Positions 40,801 through 50,115 of a DNA stretch of 64,000 bases are shown one piece after another. Position numbers and translations under genes: made by a program. Each line of letters opens with the position of its first letter. Within the stretch, counting starts at the first letter, position 1. The notes beneath the pieces are model-generated. The model ran no database searches, was not told where the DNA came from, and worked only from the letters and a program-made list of their open reading frames with translations. The stretch covers positions 14,747 to 78,746 of the forward strand of contig JAVXTH010000005.1 of assembly GCA_036642795.1 (NCBI GenBank), in the 5' to 3' direction. This DNA is from JAVXTH01 sp036642795. GTDB lineage: Bacteria > Bacillota_I > Bacilli_A > Erysipelotrichales > Erysipelotrichaceae.

Positions 40801-41313
40801 AATACATTTGAGAAGCTTTATAAGAGTGCCGATAAGGCTTTATATAATGCGAAATGTATCGGACGAAATAACACGGCTGTTTTTGGTGAGGAATCGGTTG
40901 AGTTCTTATTAGAACAATGGTTGAAAGAATCAGAGAATATATTTGGTTCGATGTATGATTATATCTATGCATGCGATGCAAAAACGCATGAAATATTATA
41001 TTTTAATGAATTGATGTCTCACTATGTTGGGATGGATCAAAAGTCATTGATCGGTAAGAAGTGTCATGAGGTATTGATGCATAAAGATACACCATGTAAA
41101 TTCTGTAGTATTGAGAAAATAAAAGATCAAAAGATATATCCACAGTTATTACAGCTTTCTAGTAACGATCAACTTTATCTCGCTCGAGGAAAGAACATCC
41201 TCCATAATGGACTTAAAGTTCATTTAGAAATATTTGAAGAAGTAAAGGATGTTGGTAATTTAAAAATCGGTAAGGAGGTAAAGGCTCATGGGAAAAGCAA
41301 AGACAAATGTTAG
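37840..41313 (+). CDS. Bifunctional c-di-GMP protein: REC-GGDEF(degenerate)-EAL-PAS-REC-GGDEF-PAS
   Basis: A 1157-residue cytoplasmic response protein. REC1 (4-122) has Asp56 and Lys108. A degenerate GGDEF domain (~140-290) has ESDIV at 217-221. The EAL phosphodiesterase (~300-560) keeps GAEALVRW, SVNVSR, EFTES, MDDFGSGYSSL, KIDMRFL, VEGAET and QGFYFAQP, so it should be active. A PAS domain (~580-705) follows, then REC2 (720-845) with Asp771, an intact GGDEF at 934-938 with an RKED inhibitory site five residues before it, and a C-terminal PAS with KCHEVL and CKFCS. It could both make and degrade c-di-GMP under control of the kinases downstream, whose first gene overlaps it by 26 bases. Confidence 0.92.
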   Translation: MIAYKTILVVDDSDLNRTILTKILSEEYLVMEARNGEEALAVLNEHLEQISALMLDLVMPIMNGYEVLQKIQNDSKFSNLPIIVTTDNNNSEVEIKALTLGAWDFVSKPYNPKIIMFRLKNVIDRSQLSALKELEYLNDYDALTGIYNKKKFYEMTRKMLDENPDIEFVFLRFDVDRFQLINSFFGTKEGDKLLIYIAHEMARDAKRSPMATYGRIESDIVSFCIPFQKEMVEEIVKTSKHTLAKYNPNYDIVPSIGLYVIDDPSIPVEEMYNRSTLAAKTCKGNYVDFYAYYDESMSVALNKEQAITNEMNYALENHQFVIYLQPQYNIRTNSPSGAEALVRWIHPTKGIISPNEFIPVFERNGFITKLDYYVWEQACIYLSKWVKQGIKPYPVSVNVSRVNIYNPKLVETMMELVNRYQLEPALLKLEFTESAYTDNPIAMKKTMKELQTKGFQVMMDDFGSGYSSLSLLKDIEIDILKIDMRFLSGTDIPGRGENIIASVIRMSKWLNIPVIVEGAETSEQVNLLRSVGCDYVQGFYFAQPMPVIEYEKQYLHMNQKDDKANKPTFENYKYDDLFALHNDMKLLFDNSLNAVAIYEFDDQSLELIRVNDAYYSLFGHVDLLSKDNCLDNTVKKEYRTHLLNSFKTCSKTHKTVECDYMRKRNIGDDLWVHITINYVTEVGNRSILIGELRDITMRRELNSELRKYREELLSNGNDNRTILIVDDAAINRTILKNILKGQFTFLEAGNGEEAITVLKECENKVDLILLDISMPVMDGKEFLRYKNNLPQLDGIPVIIITADDSTEQQVSTFSLGANDYLVKPFIPEVVIRRVQNILESSLRFKEMVKEYNSMSEQVKLDLMTGLINRTSIEAMIELRLLSTSSPCVMMMVDIDNFKKINDTYGHSYGDQVIRRVANKFHKFFRKEDIIARMGGDEFAIFVENITNFKMIKGKLDKFCESVKDIKVNGINTEITCSVGVAISSNKINTFEKLYKSADKALYNAKCIGRNNTAVFGEESVEFLLEQWLKESENIFGSMYDYIYACDAKTHEILYFNELMSHYVGMDQKSLIGKKCHEVLMHKDTPCKFCSIEKIKDQKIYPQLLQLSSNDQLYLARGKNILHNGLKVHLEIFEEVKDVGNLKIGKEVKAHGKSKDKC

Positions 41314-44098
41314 TGCAGAAAGAACCTATGCACTTGCGGCAAAGCAATGTGGTGTAACCTTATGGATTTATGATTTTAGTGATAAATCAATTCATAATCT
41401 AGAAAATTCCACAAATATCAAAGCCTTTGATCATGAGAATACAATTGTTGATAACCCGGAAACATTCTTACGTGAAACAAGTTCTTTATATCCGGATGAT
41501 ATTCCTACTTTCATAGAGATGTTTAATAAAATTCTCGCTGGGGAACAAACTGCCAAGAGTAGTGGTCGTTGGTGGAATGAAGATCGTCATCTATGGTGGT
41601 GGTATCAGATTGCTTATACAACGATCTATGATGAAAACAACAAGCCAAGCAAAGCAATTGGTACTGCAATTGATATTGGGGAGAGAGTACGCTTAGAAGA
41701 GCGTTATGAAGAAGAAATTAAATGGCGTAAAGTCCATAATAAAGATGTGATTGGATCATTTAAAATGAATCTATCACAGAATATATGTGAAGATGGTCAA
41801 AGTGATAATAAAACTATTTTAAGCTTTCTAGGCAATGGAAGCGTGGATGGTTTCTTTGAAAGAGAATATTTGACGCATTTAGATCCCGATGATTTAGCTG
41901 AATATAAAAAAAGATTCAATCGTAAAAGTTTATTAAAAATGTATCGAGAAGGTAAAACAAGCATAACTCAAGAATCCTATGTACGTTTTAGTAGTGATAC
42001 TATTCTTTGGATTCAAATTGAACTAGATATGTTTCAAAATCCTAAGAATGGTGAAATAGAAGCTTATATCTATGCTCTGGATATTAATGATAAAAAGATG
42101 GCACGAGCAATGGTGGATGCCGTGGTAGATATTGATTATGATTATATGGCATTATTAGAAGCCGATGTTAATCGTTATAAAATATATTCCAACACAACCA
42201 ATTCAACTTCCATGCCTCCCTTAGAAGCAACCGATTATGCACAGGCAGTTTCTGATTATGCGCATGCGTATTTAGTTGAAGAAGATATCGAAAAGAATAT
42301 TCAAGATATGAGTGTAGAAAATATTAGAAAACAATTAGCAGATAAAAAAGTATATACATCTTATTGGCGAGTTAAAGAGAGCAATGGCGAAATTAGTCGT
42401 AAGAAATTACAATATTCTTATTTGGATCGTTCACGAAATAAGGTGTTGATCACAAGAAGTGATATTACGAATATTTATAATGAAGAACAACAAATGAATG
42501 AAGCATTAAAAAATGCTTTATTGGAGGCTCAACAAGCAAACAAAGCAAAATCGGAATTCTTATCACGGATGTCTCATGAAATTAGAACACCGATGAATGC
42601 GATTATTGGAATGTCTGCACTGGCAGCTAATTTTATAAATGATCCAACGCAAGTAGCGCAGTATTTATCAAAGATTGGTATATCAGCGCGATTTTTACTA
42701 TCTTTAATTAATGATATTTTAGATATGTCAAGAATTGAAAGTGGCAAAATGATGATTCGTAATGATGTGATTCCTTTTGAAGATTTCATTAACGAAATCA
42801 ATAGCATCGCATATGCACAAGCAGAGGAAAAGGGCGTCGAATATGATGCTGTGCTCACAAGCTTTACAGAAGAGGATTATATTGGCGATGCGACCAAGCT
42901 GAAACAAGTGATCATTAATATTATTACAAATGCGATTAAATTTACGGATAAAGGGGGAAGAGTTCAATTTATTGTTCATCAAGAAAAAATCAAACAAAAT
43001 GAAGCGTTGATGAAATTCACAATTAATGATACTGGTGTTGGTATTAACGAAGAATTTCTACCCCGTTTATTTGATTCCTTTGCCCAAGGCAATGAAGGAA
43101 ATACAACGCCTTATGGAGGGACTGGTCTAGGTCTTGCAATCTGTAAGAACTTAGTTGATCTAATGGAAGGAAAGATCAGTGTCAATAGTATCAAAGGAAT
43201 TGGAACTGAATTTGTTGTCGAGATAAAACTTGGCATCAGTGAAACCAGTAAAACGAAAATAGATAAACAAGCTACGTTACGTTATAATCATTTAAAAGCA
43301 TTGATTGTTGATGATGATATTATTATTTGTCAACATACAAAAGCAATTCTTATGGATATGAAAATTAAAACTGAATATGTTGTTAGTGGTAGCAAAGCAC
43401 TTGAGGTTATTCGTAAGAAATGGCAATCAAATGTGTTCTTTGATATTATTTTCATCGACTGGAAAATGCCGGATATGAATGGCATTGAAACAACCCGTGA
43501 GATTCGAAAGATCGTTGGCAAAGATGTTACGATTGTTATTATGACGGCTTATGATTGGGCTGCTATTGAAATGGAAGCAAAGAATGCAGGAGTTGATTTA
43601 TTGATTTCAAAACCATTATTTAAATCAACAATCAATTCAACGCTAGAACAATTATATGGCGATGGGGTACATGAAGTTGTTGAAAAGATAAAGAAAGAAT
43701 ATGATTTTAGTGGAAAACGTGTTTTATTAGTTGAGGATCATATTTTAAATATTGAAGTTGCGAAGAAATTATTAAATGTGAAAAACTTAGAGGTTGATGT
43801 TGCTGAGAATGGTTTACAAGCGATTGAAACCTTTGCCCAAAAACCAGATGGTTATTATGATGCAATTCTAATGGATATTAGAATGCCGGTTATGGATGGC
43901 TTAACCGCAACGAAGTCAATTCGTCAAATGCGAAAAAGCGATGCGAAATCAATTCCGATTATCGCAATGACAGCCAATGCTTTTGAAGAAGATATCGAAG
44001 CAACAAAAGATGCTGGAATGAATGCTCATCTTGCGAAACCAATTGAACCAGCGCTATTATATCAAACAATGCAACGCTTTTTGATGGAGGATAAATAG
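41288..44098 (+). CDS. Hybrid sensor histidine kinase with two receiver domains
   Basis: A 936-residue cytoplasmic hybrid kinase. PAS-like sensor modules fill residues ~1-400 (first PAC region RHLWWWYQIAYTTIYDENNKPSKAIGTAIDI). HisKA follows with FLSRMSHEIRTPMNAIIGM, phospho-His430. HATPase has N-box ITNAIKFTDKGG, DTGVGI and GGTGLGLAI. REC1 (~669-790) has Asp724 in FIDWKMPDMNG; REC2 (~810-930) has Asp863 in LMDIRMPVMDG. There is no membrane segment. It overlaps the upstream c-di-GMP gene and lies three bases before a second hybrid kinase, so the products probably act in one phosphorelay. Confidence 0.92.
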   Translation: MGKAKTNVSAERTYALAAKQCGVTLWIYDFSDKSIHNLENSTNIKAFDHENTIVDNPETFLRETSSLYPDDIPTFIEMFNKILAGEQTAKSSGRWWNEDRHLWWWYQIAYTTIYDENNKPSKAIGTAIDIGERVRLEERYEEEIKWRKVHNKDVIGSFKMNLSQNICEDGQSDNKTILSFLGNGSVDGFFEREYLTHLDPDDLAEYKKRFNRKSLLKMYREGKTSITQESYVRFSSDTILWIQIELDMFQNPKNGEIEAYIYALDINDKKMARAMVDAVVDIDYDYMALLEADVNRYKIYSNTTNSTSMPPLEATDYAQAVSDYAHAYLVEEDIEKNIQDMSVENIRKQLADKKVYTSYWRVKESNGEISRKKLQYSYLDRSRNKVLITRSDITNIYNEEQQMNEALKNALLEAQQANKAKSEFLSRMSHEIRTPMNAIIGMSALAANFINDPTQVAQYLSKIGISARFLLSLINDILDMSRIESGKMMIRNDVIPFEDFINEINSIAYAQAEEKGVEYDAVLTSFTEEDYIGDATKLKQVIINIITNAIKFTDKGGRVQFIVHQEKIKQNEALMKFTINDTGVGINEEFLPRLFDSFAQGNEGNTTPYGGTGLGLAICKNLVDLMEGKISVNSIKGIGTEFVVEIKLGISETSKTKIDKQATLRYNHLKALIVDDDIIICQHTKAILMDMKIKTEYVVSGSKALEVIRKKWQSNVFFDIIFIDWKMPDMNGIETTREIRKIVGKDVTIVIMTAYDWAAIEMEAKNAGVDLLISKPLFKSTINSTLEQLYGDGVHEVVEKIKKEYDFSGKRVLLVEDHILNIEVAKKLLNVKNLEVDVAENGLQAIETFAQKPDGYYDAILMDIRMPVMDGLTATKSIRQMRKSDAKSIPIIAMTANAFEEDIEATKDAGMNAHLAKPIEPALLYQTMQRFLMEDK

Positions 44099-44101
44099 CC
44101 T

Positions 44102-47100
44102 ATGAAAAAACTAATTCAGATTGAAAATGATTTCACAGAATTATCGCTTCCCGTCGGTTTAATTGTAGTAAAGGCAGATCATAAATTATCATTACTGTTT
44201 GCGAATGAATTAATGGTTAAAATGTTAGGTTATAAGAATCAAGCTGACTTATTGAAACATAATAATAATTCAGCTTGGAGCTTTGTTTTCTTAGAAGATA
44301 TTGATTATCTAAAAAAAGCATATGAAAACCGTACTGGAAAATTTGATCCCTTTGAAATATCCTATCGTGCCGTTAAAAAAGATGGTAGTTTAATCTGGAT
44401 CAATCAAAATTCAAAACACACGCATGATGAAGCAGGCAATGAAATAATCTTTGCTTATTATACCGATATAACAAAACAAAAAGAAATGGAATTATCAATT
44501 ATAGCGGGAGCAAAGCGTTATGAAACCTTACTAAATTCAATTCCCGGTGGAGTTGGTATGTATGAATTAGATGATTCCTTAACAACCCTCTTCACCAGTG
44601 ATGGAATTTATCGATTAGCTGGCTATGACAATGTGAAATTTGGTGATATCGTAAGAGAATCCGCATTGAGTGTCATTCATCCAGATGATCAAAAAGGGCT
44701 AATGGAAACAATTAAAAAAGCGAATAAAAAAGATAAGAAATTTGATTATACCTTAAGAATGATTAAAAAAGATGGCGAATATCGCTGGTTACTTATTTCT
44801 GGTCAAATCCTTACTATAGAAAATGGAAAAGAAATCGTATATGCCGTATTAACCGATGTTCAAGATAAGATAAAAGCACAAAACGCTTTAAAAGAAAGTG
44901 AATTTCGTTATGCAACGGCGATTAAAGCATCCAATATTAATATCTGGGAATATCAATATGATAATGATACTTTAAAAATTTATTCTTCATCACCAAGAGT
45001 GAATCGACGGAATTATTTGATTCCCGATTATTTAGGTAAAGTAATTGAAGAAGGATCCATTCGCAAAGACTGTATACCTGAACTTAACGCAATGATTGCT
45101 GATTTAAAAAAAGGTAAAAAAGAGGCAACGATGGATCTTTGGATTCGAAATGAGAAAGAAACAGATTTTTGGTGTGAACGAGTTATTTATACTAATATTT
45201 TTGATGAAGCAGGAAAACCAGTTAAAGCTTATTGTGTAGGACAAGATGTTACCAAAGAAAAAGCCGCTGAGAAACGTTATCAAGATGAACTTTCTTATCG
45301 TGAAGCAATGCAGAAAGCAACGATGGCATCGGTAAATGTAAATCTAAGCAAGAATAAGATCTTAGATCATAAGAGTATTTTTAAAGAAGTCAGTGCGCAG
45401 ATGAAAAAAGCAAAAACAGCGCAAGACTATTTTGATTGGGTTGCACAATCATTGCCAACAACATCCATGCAAAAACAATTTTCATCGATGATTAATTGTG
45501 ATGCATTACTTCATTCTTTTGCTAATGGTGAAACAACTTTATCGTTAGAAGTCACAAGAAAAATTGAAGGAAGAAAATATTGGACGATCGTAAGTGTTCA
45601 TATGATGAAAAAGGCAGAGGACAATGAAATTGTTGCCTTCTTATATTCAAGCGATGTGACAAATGAGCGAATGATGCGAAATGTTATGAATGCGATTGTG
45701 AAAACCGATTATGATTTCTTGGTTGTCGTCGATGGAATACGTAATACCGCAGTTCGTTATAGTGATAAAGATTTACGTAATGCTTATTCCCTTGAAAGTA
45801 ATAATTTTGAAGAAGAGACAAAGAATTATATTCGAAATTATGTTTGCCAACAAGATGCAGAACGGGTTGCGAAAGAGATTGATATAGAAAATATCTTACA
45901 TAAATTAGATGAAAATGGTATATATAATATCTACTATATGGTACCAAGTGGAGAGAATAAAGTCTTGCATAAACAGTTGCGTTTTAGTTATATCAATCGG
46001 GAAGCAAAGAATTTCTTAATGACACGAAGTGATATTACGGCGGCAGTTGAGGAACAGGATAAAAAGAATAAGGAATTAGTCGTTGCGGTTGAAATGGCAG
46101 AGAAAGCCAATGCTGCGAAATCAGAATTCTTATCACGGATTTCACATGAGATACGAACCCCAATGAATGCGATTATTGGAATGTCTGAAATCGCTTTAAG
46201 AAGTTTGGATGATAAAGAAGCAACTAAATCTAGTATTGAAAAATCATTGTATGCTTCTCAGTATTTATTATTATTACTGAATGATATCTTAGATATGTCA
46301 AGAATTGAAAGTGGTAAAGTCATTCTCAAAAAGGAAATTATTCACTGCGATCAATTTTTAGATGCGATTGCTACCATCATTGATGCACAAGCAATTAGTA
46401 AAGGTGTTAAGTATGAAGTGAGTCAATTTAAAGATCATCAGGATTATTATATTGGTGATAGTGTTCGTCTGCAACAGATTTTAATCAATATATTATCGAA
46501 TGCGGTTAAGTTTACCCCAGCGAAAGGTGTAGTTCATTTAGACATATTTCAAGAGGGCTTAAGCGATAAAATTGTGAATGTTTGTTTTAGAATAAGTGAT
46601 ACCGGCATTGGTATTGGGAAAGCTTTTCTATCTAAATTATTTGAACCATTTTCTCAAGAACATACGGGAGCAAGTTCCACTTATGGGGGAAGTGGTTTAG
46701 GCTTGGCTATTTCAAAGAATCTAGCTCAATTAATGGGCGGCGATATTAGCGTTCAAAGCAAACTTGGGAAAGGAACTGTATTTGAAGTTCATCTACCACT
46801 TGAAATTCCTAAAAAAGCGGTGCAAGTGAAATTACGCAAAAATGAAAAAGAAAAAAATGAGCATTATAATTTAGAAGGCATGCATGTTTTATTAGTTGAG
46901 GATCATGAGCTTAATGTTATGGTAGCAAGCAAGTTGTTGGAATTCAAAAAAATAAAAGTGGATATTGCCAACAACGGAGAAATTGCTTTACGAATGTTTA
47001 AAGAAGCGAAGGGCAAGGAATATGATGCGATTTTAATGGATATTAGAATGCCGATAATGGATGGACTAGAGGCGACTAGAAGGATACGAAAGCTACGTCG

Positions 47101-47272
47101 GGATTGGGCAAAACATGTTCCTATCATTGCGATGTCCGCCAATGCTTTTGATGAAGATGTATTAAAATCAAAAGCGGCTGGAATGAATGAACATCTTGCC
47201 AAACCAATCGAGCCTGAATTGTTATATCAAACCTTAGCTAAATTTTATCGAAAGAAGGAAAAAACCAAATGA
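44102..47272 (+). CDS. Multi-PAS hybrid sensor histidine kinase
   Basis: A 1056-residue cytoplasmic hybrid kinase. Three or four PAS modules fill residues ~15-400 (NELMVKMLGYKNQADLL; LDDSLTTLFTSDGIYRLAGYDNV; NINIWEYQYDNDTLKIYSSS), with another sensor-like region to ~640. HisKA has FLSRISHEIRTPMNAIIGM with His682. HATPase has LSNAVKFTPAKG, DTGIGIG and GGSGLGLAI. A single REC (~925-1050) has Asp980 in LMDIRMPIMDG. The regions before HisKA resemble those of the preceding kinase, suggesting duplication. Its stop overlaps the Hpt gene by four bases. Confidence 0.92.
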   Translation: MKKLIQIENDFTELSLPVGLIVVKADHKLSLLFANELMVKMLGYKNQADLLKHNNNSAWSFVFLEDIDYLKKAYENRTGKFDPFEISYRAVKKDGSLIWINQNSKHTHDEAGNEIIFAYYTDITKQKEMELSIIAGAKRYETLLNSIPGGVGMYELDDSLTTLFTSDGIYRLAGYDNVKFGDIVRESALSVIHPDDQKGLMETIKKANKKDKKFDYTLRMIKKDGEYRWLLISGQILTIENGKEIVYAVLTDVQDKIKAQNALKESEFRYATAIKASNINIWEYQYDNDTLKIYSSSPRVNRRNYLIPDYLGKVIEEGSIRKDCIPELNAMIADLKKGKKEATMDLWIRNEKETDFWCERVIYTNIFDEAGKPVKAYCVGQDVTKEKAAEKRYQDELSYREAMQKATMASVNVNLSKNKILDHKSIFKEVSAQMKKAKTAQDYFDWVAQSLPTTSMQKQFSSMINCDALLHSFANGETTLSLEVTRKIEGRKYWTIVSVHMMKKAEDNEIVAFLYSSDVTNERMMRNVMNAIVKTDYDFLVVVDGIRNTAVRYSDKDLRNAYSLESNNFEEETKNYIRNYVCQQDAERVAKEIDIENILHKLDENGIYNIYYMVPSGENKVLHKQLRFSYINREAKNFLMTRSDITAAVEEQDKKNKELVVAVEMAEKANAAKSEFLSRISHEIRTPMNAIIGMSEIALRSLDDKEATKSSIEKSLYASQYLLLLLNDILDMSRIESGKVILKKEIIHCDQFLDAIATIIDAQAISKGVKYEVSQFKDHQDYYIGDSVRLQQILINILSNAVKFTPAKGVVHLDIFQEGLSDKIVNVCFRISDTGIGIGKAFLSKLFEPFSQEHTGASSTYGGSGLGLAISKNLAQLMGGDISVQSKLGKGTVFEVHLPLEIPKKAVQVKLRKNEKEKNEHYNLEGMHVLLVEDHELNVMVASKLLEFKKIKVDIANNGEIALRMFKEAKGKEYDAILMDIRMPIMDGLEATRRIRKLRRDWAKHVPIIAMSANAFDEDVLKSKAAGMNEHLAKPIEPELLYQTLAKFYRKKEKTK

Positions 47273-47607
47273 AAGATAAGATGGAACAATTAAAATTATA
47301 TGGAGCAGATATCGAAGGTACGATGAATCGTTTTTTAAACGATGTGGATTTATATATAAGTTGTTTCGAAACCTTCTTAAAGGATGAAGCCTTTGATAAA
47401 TTAGGAAACGCGATTCAAAAGAATGATTATCAATCCGCCTTTGATTATGCGCATACATTAAAAGGGGTTGTAGGTAATATGGGGCTTACTCCGATGTATC
47501 AAATAATCTCAAAGATGGTAGAAAAATTAAGAAACAATCAGCATGATTCTTTAAATGAAGATTATCAATTAATTATGGAACAATTAACAATATTGAAATT
47601 AATGTAG
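47269..47607 (+). CDS. Hpt domain phosphotransfer protein
   Basis: A 112-residue helical-bundle histidine phosphotransfer protein. The phosphorylatable His62 lies in FDYAHTLKGVVGNMGLTPM, the standard HTLKG motif. It would carry phosphate from the receiver domains of the two hybrid kinases to receiver domains of an output protein, most simply REC1 and REC2 of the c-di-GMP protein that starts the operon. It is coupled by overlap to the kinase upstream and followed by a terminator. Confidence 0.93.
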   Translation: MKDKMEQLKLYGADIEGTMNRFLNDVDLYISCFETFLKDEAFDKLGNAIQKNDYQSAFDYAHTLKGVVGNMGLTPMYQIISKMVEKLRNNQHDSLNEDYQLIMEQLTILKLM

Positions 47608-47611
47608 AACG

Positions 47612-47650
47612 AAGGGATATGGGTGTTATCGACATCTTATCCCTTTTCTT
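47612..47650 (+). terminator. Terminator after Hpt gene
   Basis: AAGGGATA and TATCCCTT (47612-47619 and 47638-47645) flank a partly paired 18-base loop and are followed by TTCTT. The extended -10 TGtTATAAT of the next gene begins right after, at 47652-47660. Confidence 0.75.
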
Positions 47651-47686
47651 ATGTTATAATGCTAGTATTAATGAAGAGGGATGAAA

Positions 47687-48847
47687 ATGAATCAATTTAA
47701 TATCAACTATCTACTAGTCTTTATGGAAGGTCTTTTATCCTTCTTTGCACCATGTATCTTGCCGATTCTACCTTTGTATATCAGTTACTTAAGTGGTAAT
47801 GCAAAGGAAGTAGATCAAGGCGGTAAGATTACGTATCAACGACATAAAGTCTTTCTTCATACCTTGTTTTTTGTATTAGGAATTGCTTCTACTTTCTTTC
47901 TCTTAGGTTTTTCTTTTTCCGCAGTTGGTTCTTTTATAAAAGGAAATCATCTTTGGTTATCACGAATTGGTGGTTGTTTGATCATACTATTTGGACTTGT
48001 TCAATTGGATGTGATTAAGTTATCATTTCTAAAGAAAGAATATCGCATTCAACATCATTTTCCACTTGAAAAAATGAATTATTTCATTGCTTATATGATG
48101 GGCTTAGTCTTTAGTTTTTCTTGGACACCTTGCGTTGGCCCAATGTTATCAAGTGTTTTGATTATGGCTGGTAACAGTGGCAATACGATACTAGGAATAA
48201 GTTTAGTCTTACTTTATACCTTAGGCTTTATCCTACCTTTTTTAGGGTTAGCTTTATTTACAAGTGAAGTATTAAATTTATGTAAGAAATATCAAAAAGC
48301 GTTACAAATGAGCATTAAGATTGGTGGAATTGTATTAATTCTAATCGGAGCAAATATGCTTTTTGAACCTATAAAAACACAAAATGAAGCAAAGCCAAGT
48401 GAAAAAATTGAAAATAAAAAACAAGCACCGGATATTATGTGGGAAGATCAAGAAGGAAAAACCTATCATGTGAAAATGGATAAAGGGAAAACGGTGCTAA
48501 TTTTCTTTTGGGCAGAATGGTGTGGCTATTGTAAGGATGAATTAGCTACGATTCAAACATTATATGAAGAGTATGGTTATAATGAAAAAACAGTTTCAAT
48601 TATAAGTGTGGTACAACCAGAACCTAAGTATTCAAAAAAAGCTTATGTAGCTTATATGAAAAAACATAAATATACATTTCCATTATATTTTGATGATGGA
48701 AGTGGTTTTGCTGCTTATGAAATAACTTCCTTTCCAACCATCTTCATGATTCAAGATACCGGGAATGTGATGGGTTATATTAGTGGAGCACTTCCTAAAG
48801 CTAATTTAATTGAAATTATTAAACAAACGCAAAATGAAAAGAAGTAG
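47687..48847 (+). CDS. CcdA-type thiol transporter fused to TlpA-like thioredoxin domain
   Basis: A 386-residue fusion. Residues 1-~235 form a six-helix CcdA/DsbD-beta domain with the two redox Cys in FFAPCILPILP and SWTPCVGPML. These carry electrons from cytoplasmic thioredoxin across the membrane. Residues ~250-386 form an exported thioredoxin fold with WAEWCGYC and the cis-Pro segment TSFPTIFMI. The protein could thus deliver reducing power directly to an extracellular substrate such as a methionine sulfoxide or cytochrome/thiol target. The ATG at 47687 has GAAGAGGG at better spacing than the ATG at 47681. A CcdA-TlpA fusion is known in other anaerobes. Confidence 0.9.
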   Translation: MNQFNINYLLVFMEGLLSFFAPCILPILPLYISYLSGNAKEVDQGGKITYQRHKVFLHTLFFVLGIASTFFLLGFSFSAVGSFIKGNHLWLSRIGGCLIILFGLVQLDVIKLSFLKKEYRIQHHFPLEKMNYFIAYMMGLVFSFSWTPCVGPMLSSVLIMAGNSGNTILGISLVLLYTLGFILPFLGLALFTSEVLNLCKKYQKALQMSIKIGGIVLILIGANMLFEPIKTQNEAKPSEKIENKKQAPDIMWEDQEGKTYHVKMDKGKTVLIFFWAEWCGYCKDELATIQTLYEEYGYNEKTVSIISVVQPEPKYSKKAYVAYMKKHKYTFPLYFDDGSGFAAYEITSFPTIFMIQDTGNVMGYISGALPKANLIEIIKQTQNEKK

Positions 48848-48861
48848 CTTAGCTACTTCTT
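48837..48861. terminator. Hairpin between convergent ccdA-fusion and alcohol dehydrogenase genes
   Basis: Perfect arms AAGAAGTAGC / GCTACTTCTT with loop TTA. The A run on the left gives the minus-strand transcript a T run, so it mainly ends the minus-strand gene. The plus-strand T run is short. Confidence 0.75.
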
Positions 48862-50020
48862 AAAGTGAGGCTTGATATATTTCTAAGACATCATGTTCAT
48901 CAAGAGGAACATAGGCATTTGCTAATGATTTGCTTCCACTTTTTGCCATTGCGATAAAATTTGTTTGATCGATTCCTAATTGCGATAAAGTAGAAGGCAA
49001 GCCCAAAGAAATAAAGAAAGCCTGCGTTGCCTTAATTGCTTGTTTGGCAATTTCATAAGGATCAAGATTTGGATCGATTTGCCATACATTTACACCATAT
49101 TCAACAAACTTATTTAAAGTTGTATCCTTTAGAACATGTTGCATCCAGTGTGGGGTAAGGATTGCTAGACCTACACCATGGGTAATATCATAATAGGCAC
49201 TCAATTCATGTTCGATGGGATGAACACTCCAAACTCCGCTCTTGCCATTCTTGAGTAAGCCGTTGATAGCCCAACTTCCTGCCCACATTAAATTCTCACG
49301 AGCTTCATAGTTGGTGGGATCTTTTAATGTGATAGGTCCATATTTAATACAAGTTTTTAATAGACATTCACTGATTCGATCCAACATATAAGTACCAGCA
49401 TTGCTTTTAAAATATTCCTCAAAGATATGAGACATAATATCAGCCGTCCCAGCTGCACTTTGATAAGCATTTACACTATAAGTATAAGTTGGATCAAGGA
49501 TTGAATAACGAGGGGCCATATCCGGATGGCCAACACCAACTTTTTCATGAGTGCTTAAATTAGAAATAACGGCACCATGATCCATTTCTGAACCAGTTGC
49601 GGATAAAGTAAGAATCGAAATGATTGGTAGTACGTGTGTGATTTTAGTTTTATCTTTAACTATTTCCCAAGCATCACCTTGATAGGCAACGCTTGCTGCA
49701 ATTACTTTCGCACAATCAATGCTACTACCACCACCAACCGCTAGAACAACATCAACATGGTGCAAGCGGCAAAGCTCAACGCCTTTGTTCACCGATTCAA
49801 TTCGTGGATTTGGTTCAACCCCACTTAGTTCAACCCATTCTAGATGGTTATTTTTAAGGATGGTAATGAGTTCATCGTATAAACCAATTCGTTTGATGCT
49901 TCCCCCACCATAAACTAATAATACTTTACTTCCGTATTCTTTAATACAAGCGGCTAGATGTGATATTTGTCCTTTACCAAAATATACTTTAGTTGGAATA
50001 TCATATAGAAAATTCTCCAT
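48860..50020 (-). CDS. Iron-containing alcohol dehydrogenase (BdhA/YqhD-like)
   Basis: A 386-residue group III alcohol dehydrogenase, probably NAD(P)H-linked and acting on butanal or other aldehydes in fermentation. The N-terminal Rossmann-like domain has VLLVYGGGSIKRIGLYD and VLAVGGGSSIDCAKVIA. Metal ligands lie in the C-terminal domain: Asp in AGTADIMSHIFEEYF, and His in VHPIEHELSAYYDITHGVGLAIL. AAAAGGAGG precedes the ATG at 50020; a TTG just before is less likely. It is a single gene. Confidence 0.93.
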   Translation of the reverse strand: MENFLYDIPTKVYFGKGQISHLAACIKEYGSKVLLVYGGGSIKRIGLYDELITILKNNHLEWVELSGVEPNPRIESVNKGVELCRLHHVDVVLAVGGGSSIDCAKVIAASVAYQGDAWEIVKDKTKITHVLPIISILTLSATGSEMDHGAVISNLSTHEKVGVGHPDMAPRYSILDPTYTYSVNAYQSAAGTADIMSHIFEEYFKSNAGTYMLDRISECLLKTCIKYGPITLKDPTNYEARENLMWAGSWAINGLLKNGKSGVWSVHPIEHELSAYYDITHGVGLAILTPHWMQHVLKDTTLNKFVEYGVNVWQIDPNLDPYEIAKQAIKATQAFFISLGLPSTLSQLGIDQTNFIAMAKSGSKSLANAYVPLDEHDVLEIYQASL

Positions 50021-50071
50021 CAAAATTTCCTCCTTTTTAATATTATAACTTAAAGTAACAAAAAAGCATCA

Positions 50072-50100
50072 TTGTTTTTTAAAGAAAAGTATTGTATGAT
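50072..50100 (+). promoter_or_regulatory. Promoter for tRNA-Leu(GAG)
   Basis: TTGTTT (50072-50077), 17 bases, TATGAT (50095-50100), 15 bases before the tRNA. Confidence 0.55.
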
Positions 50101-50115
50101 AAATGCAGTTAAAAT

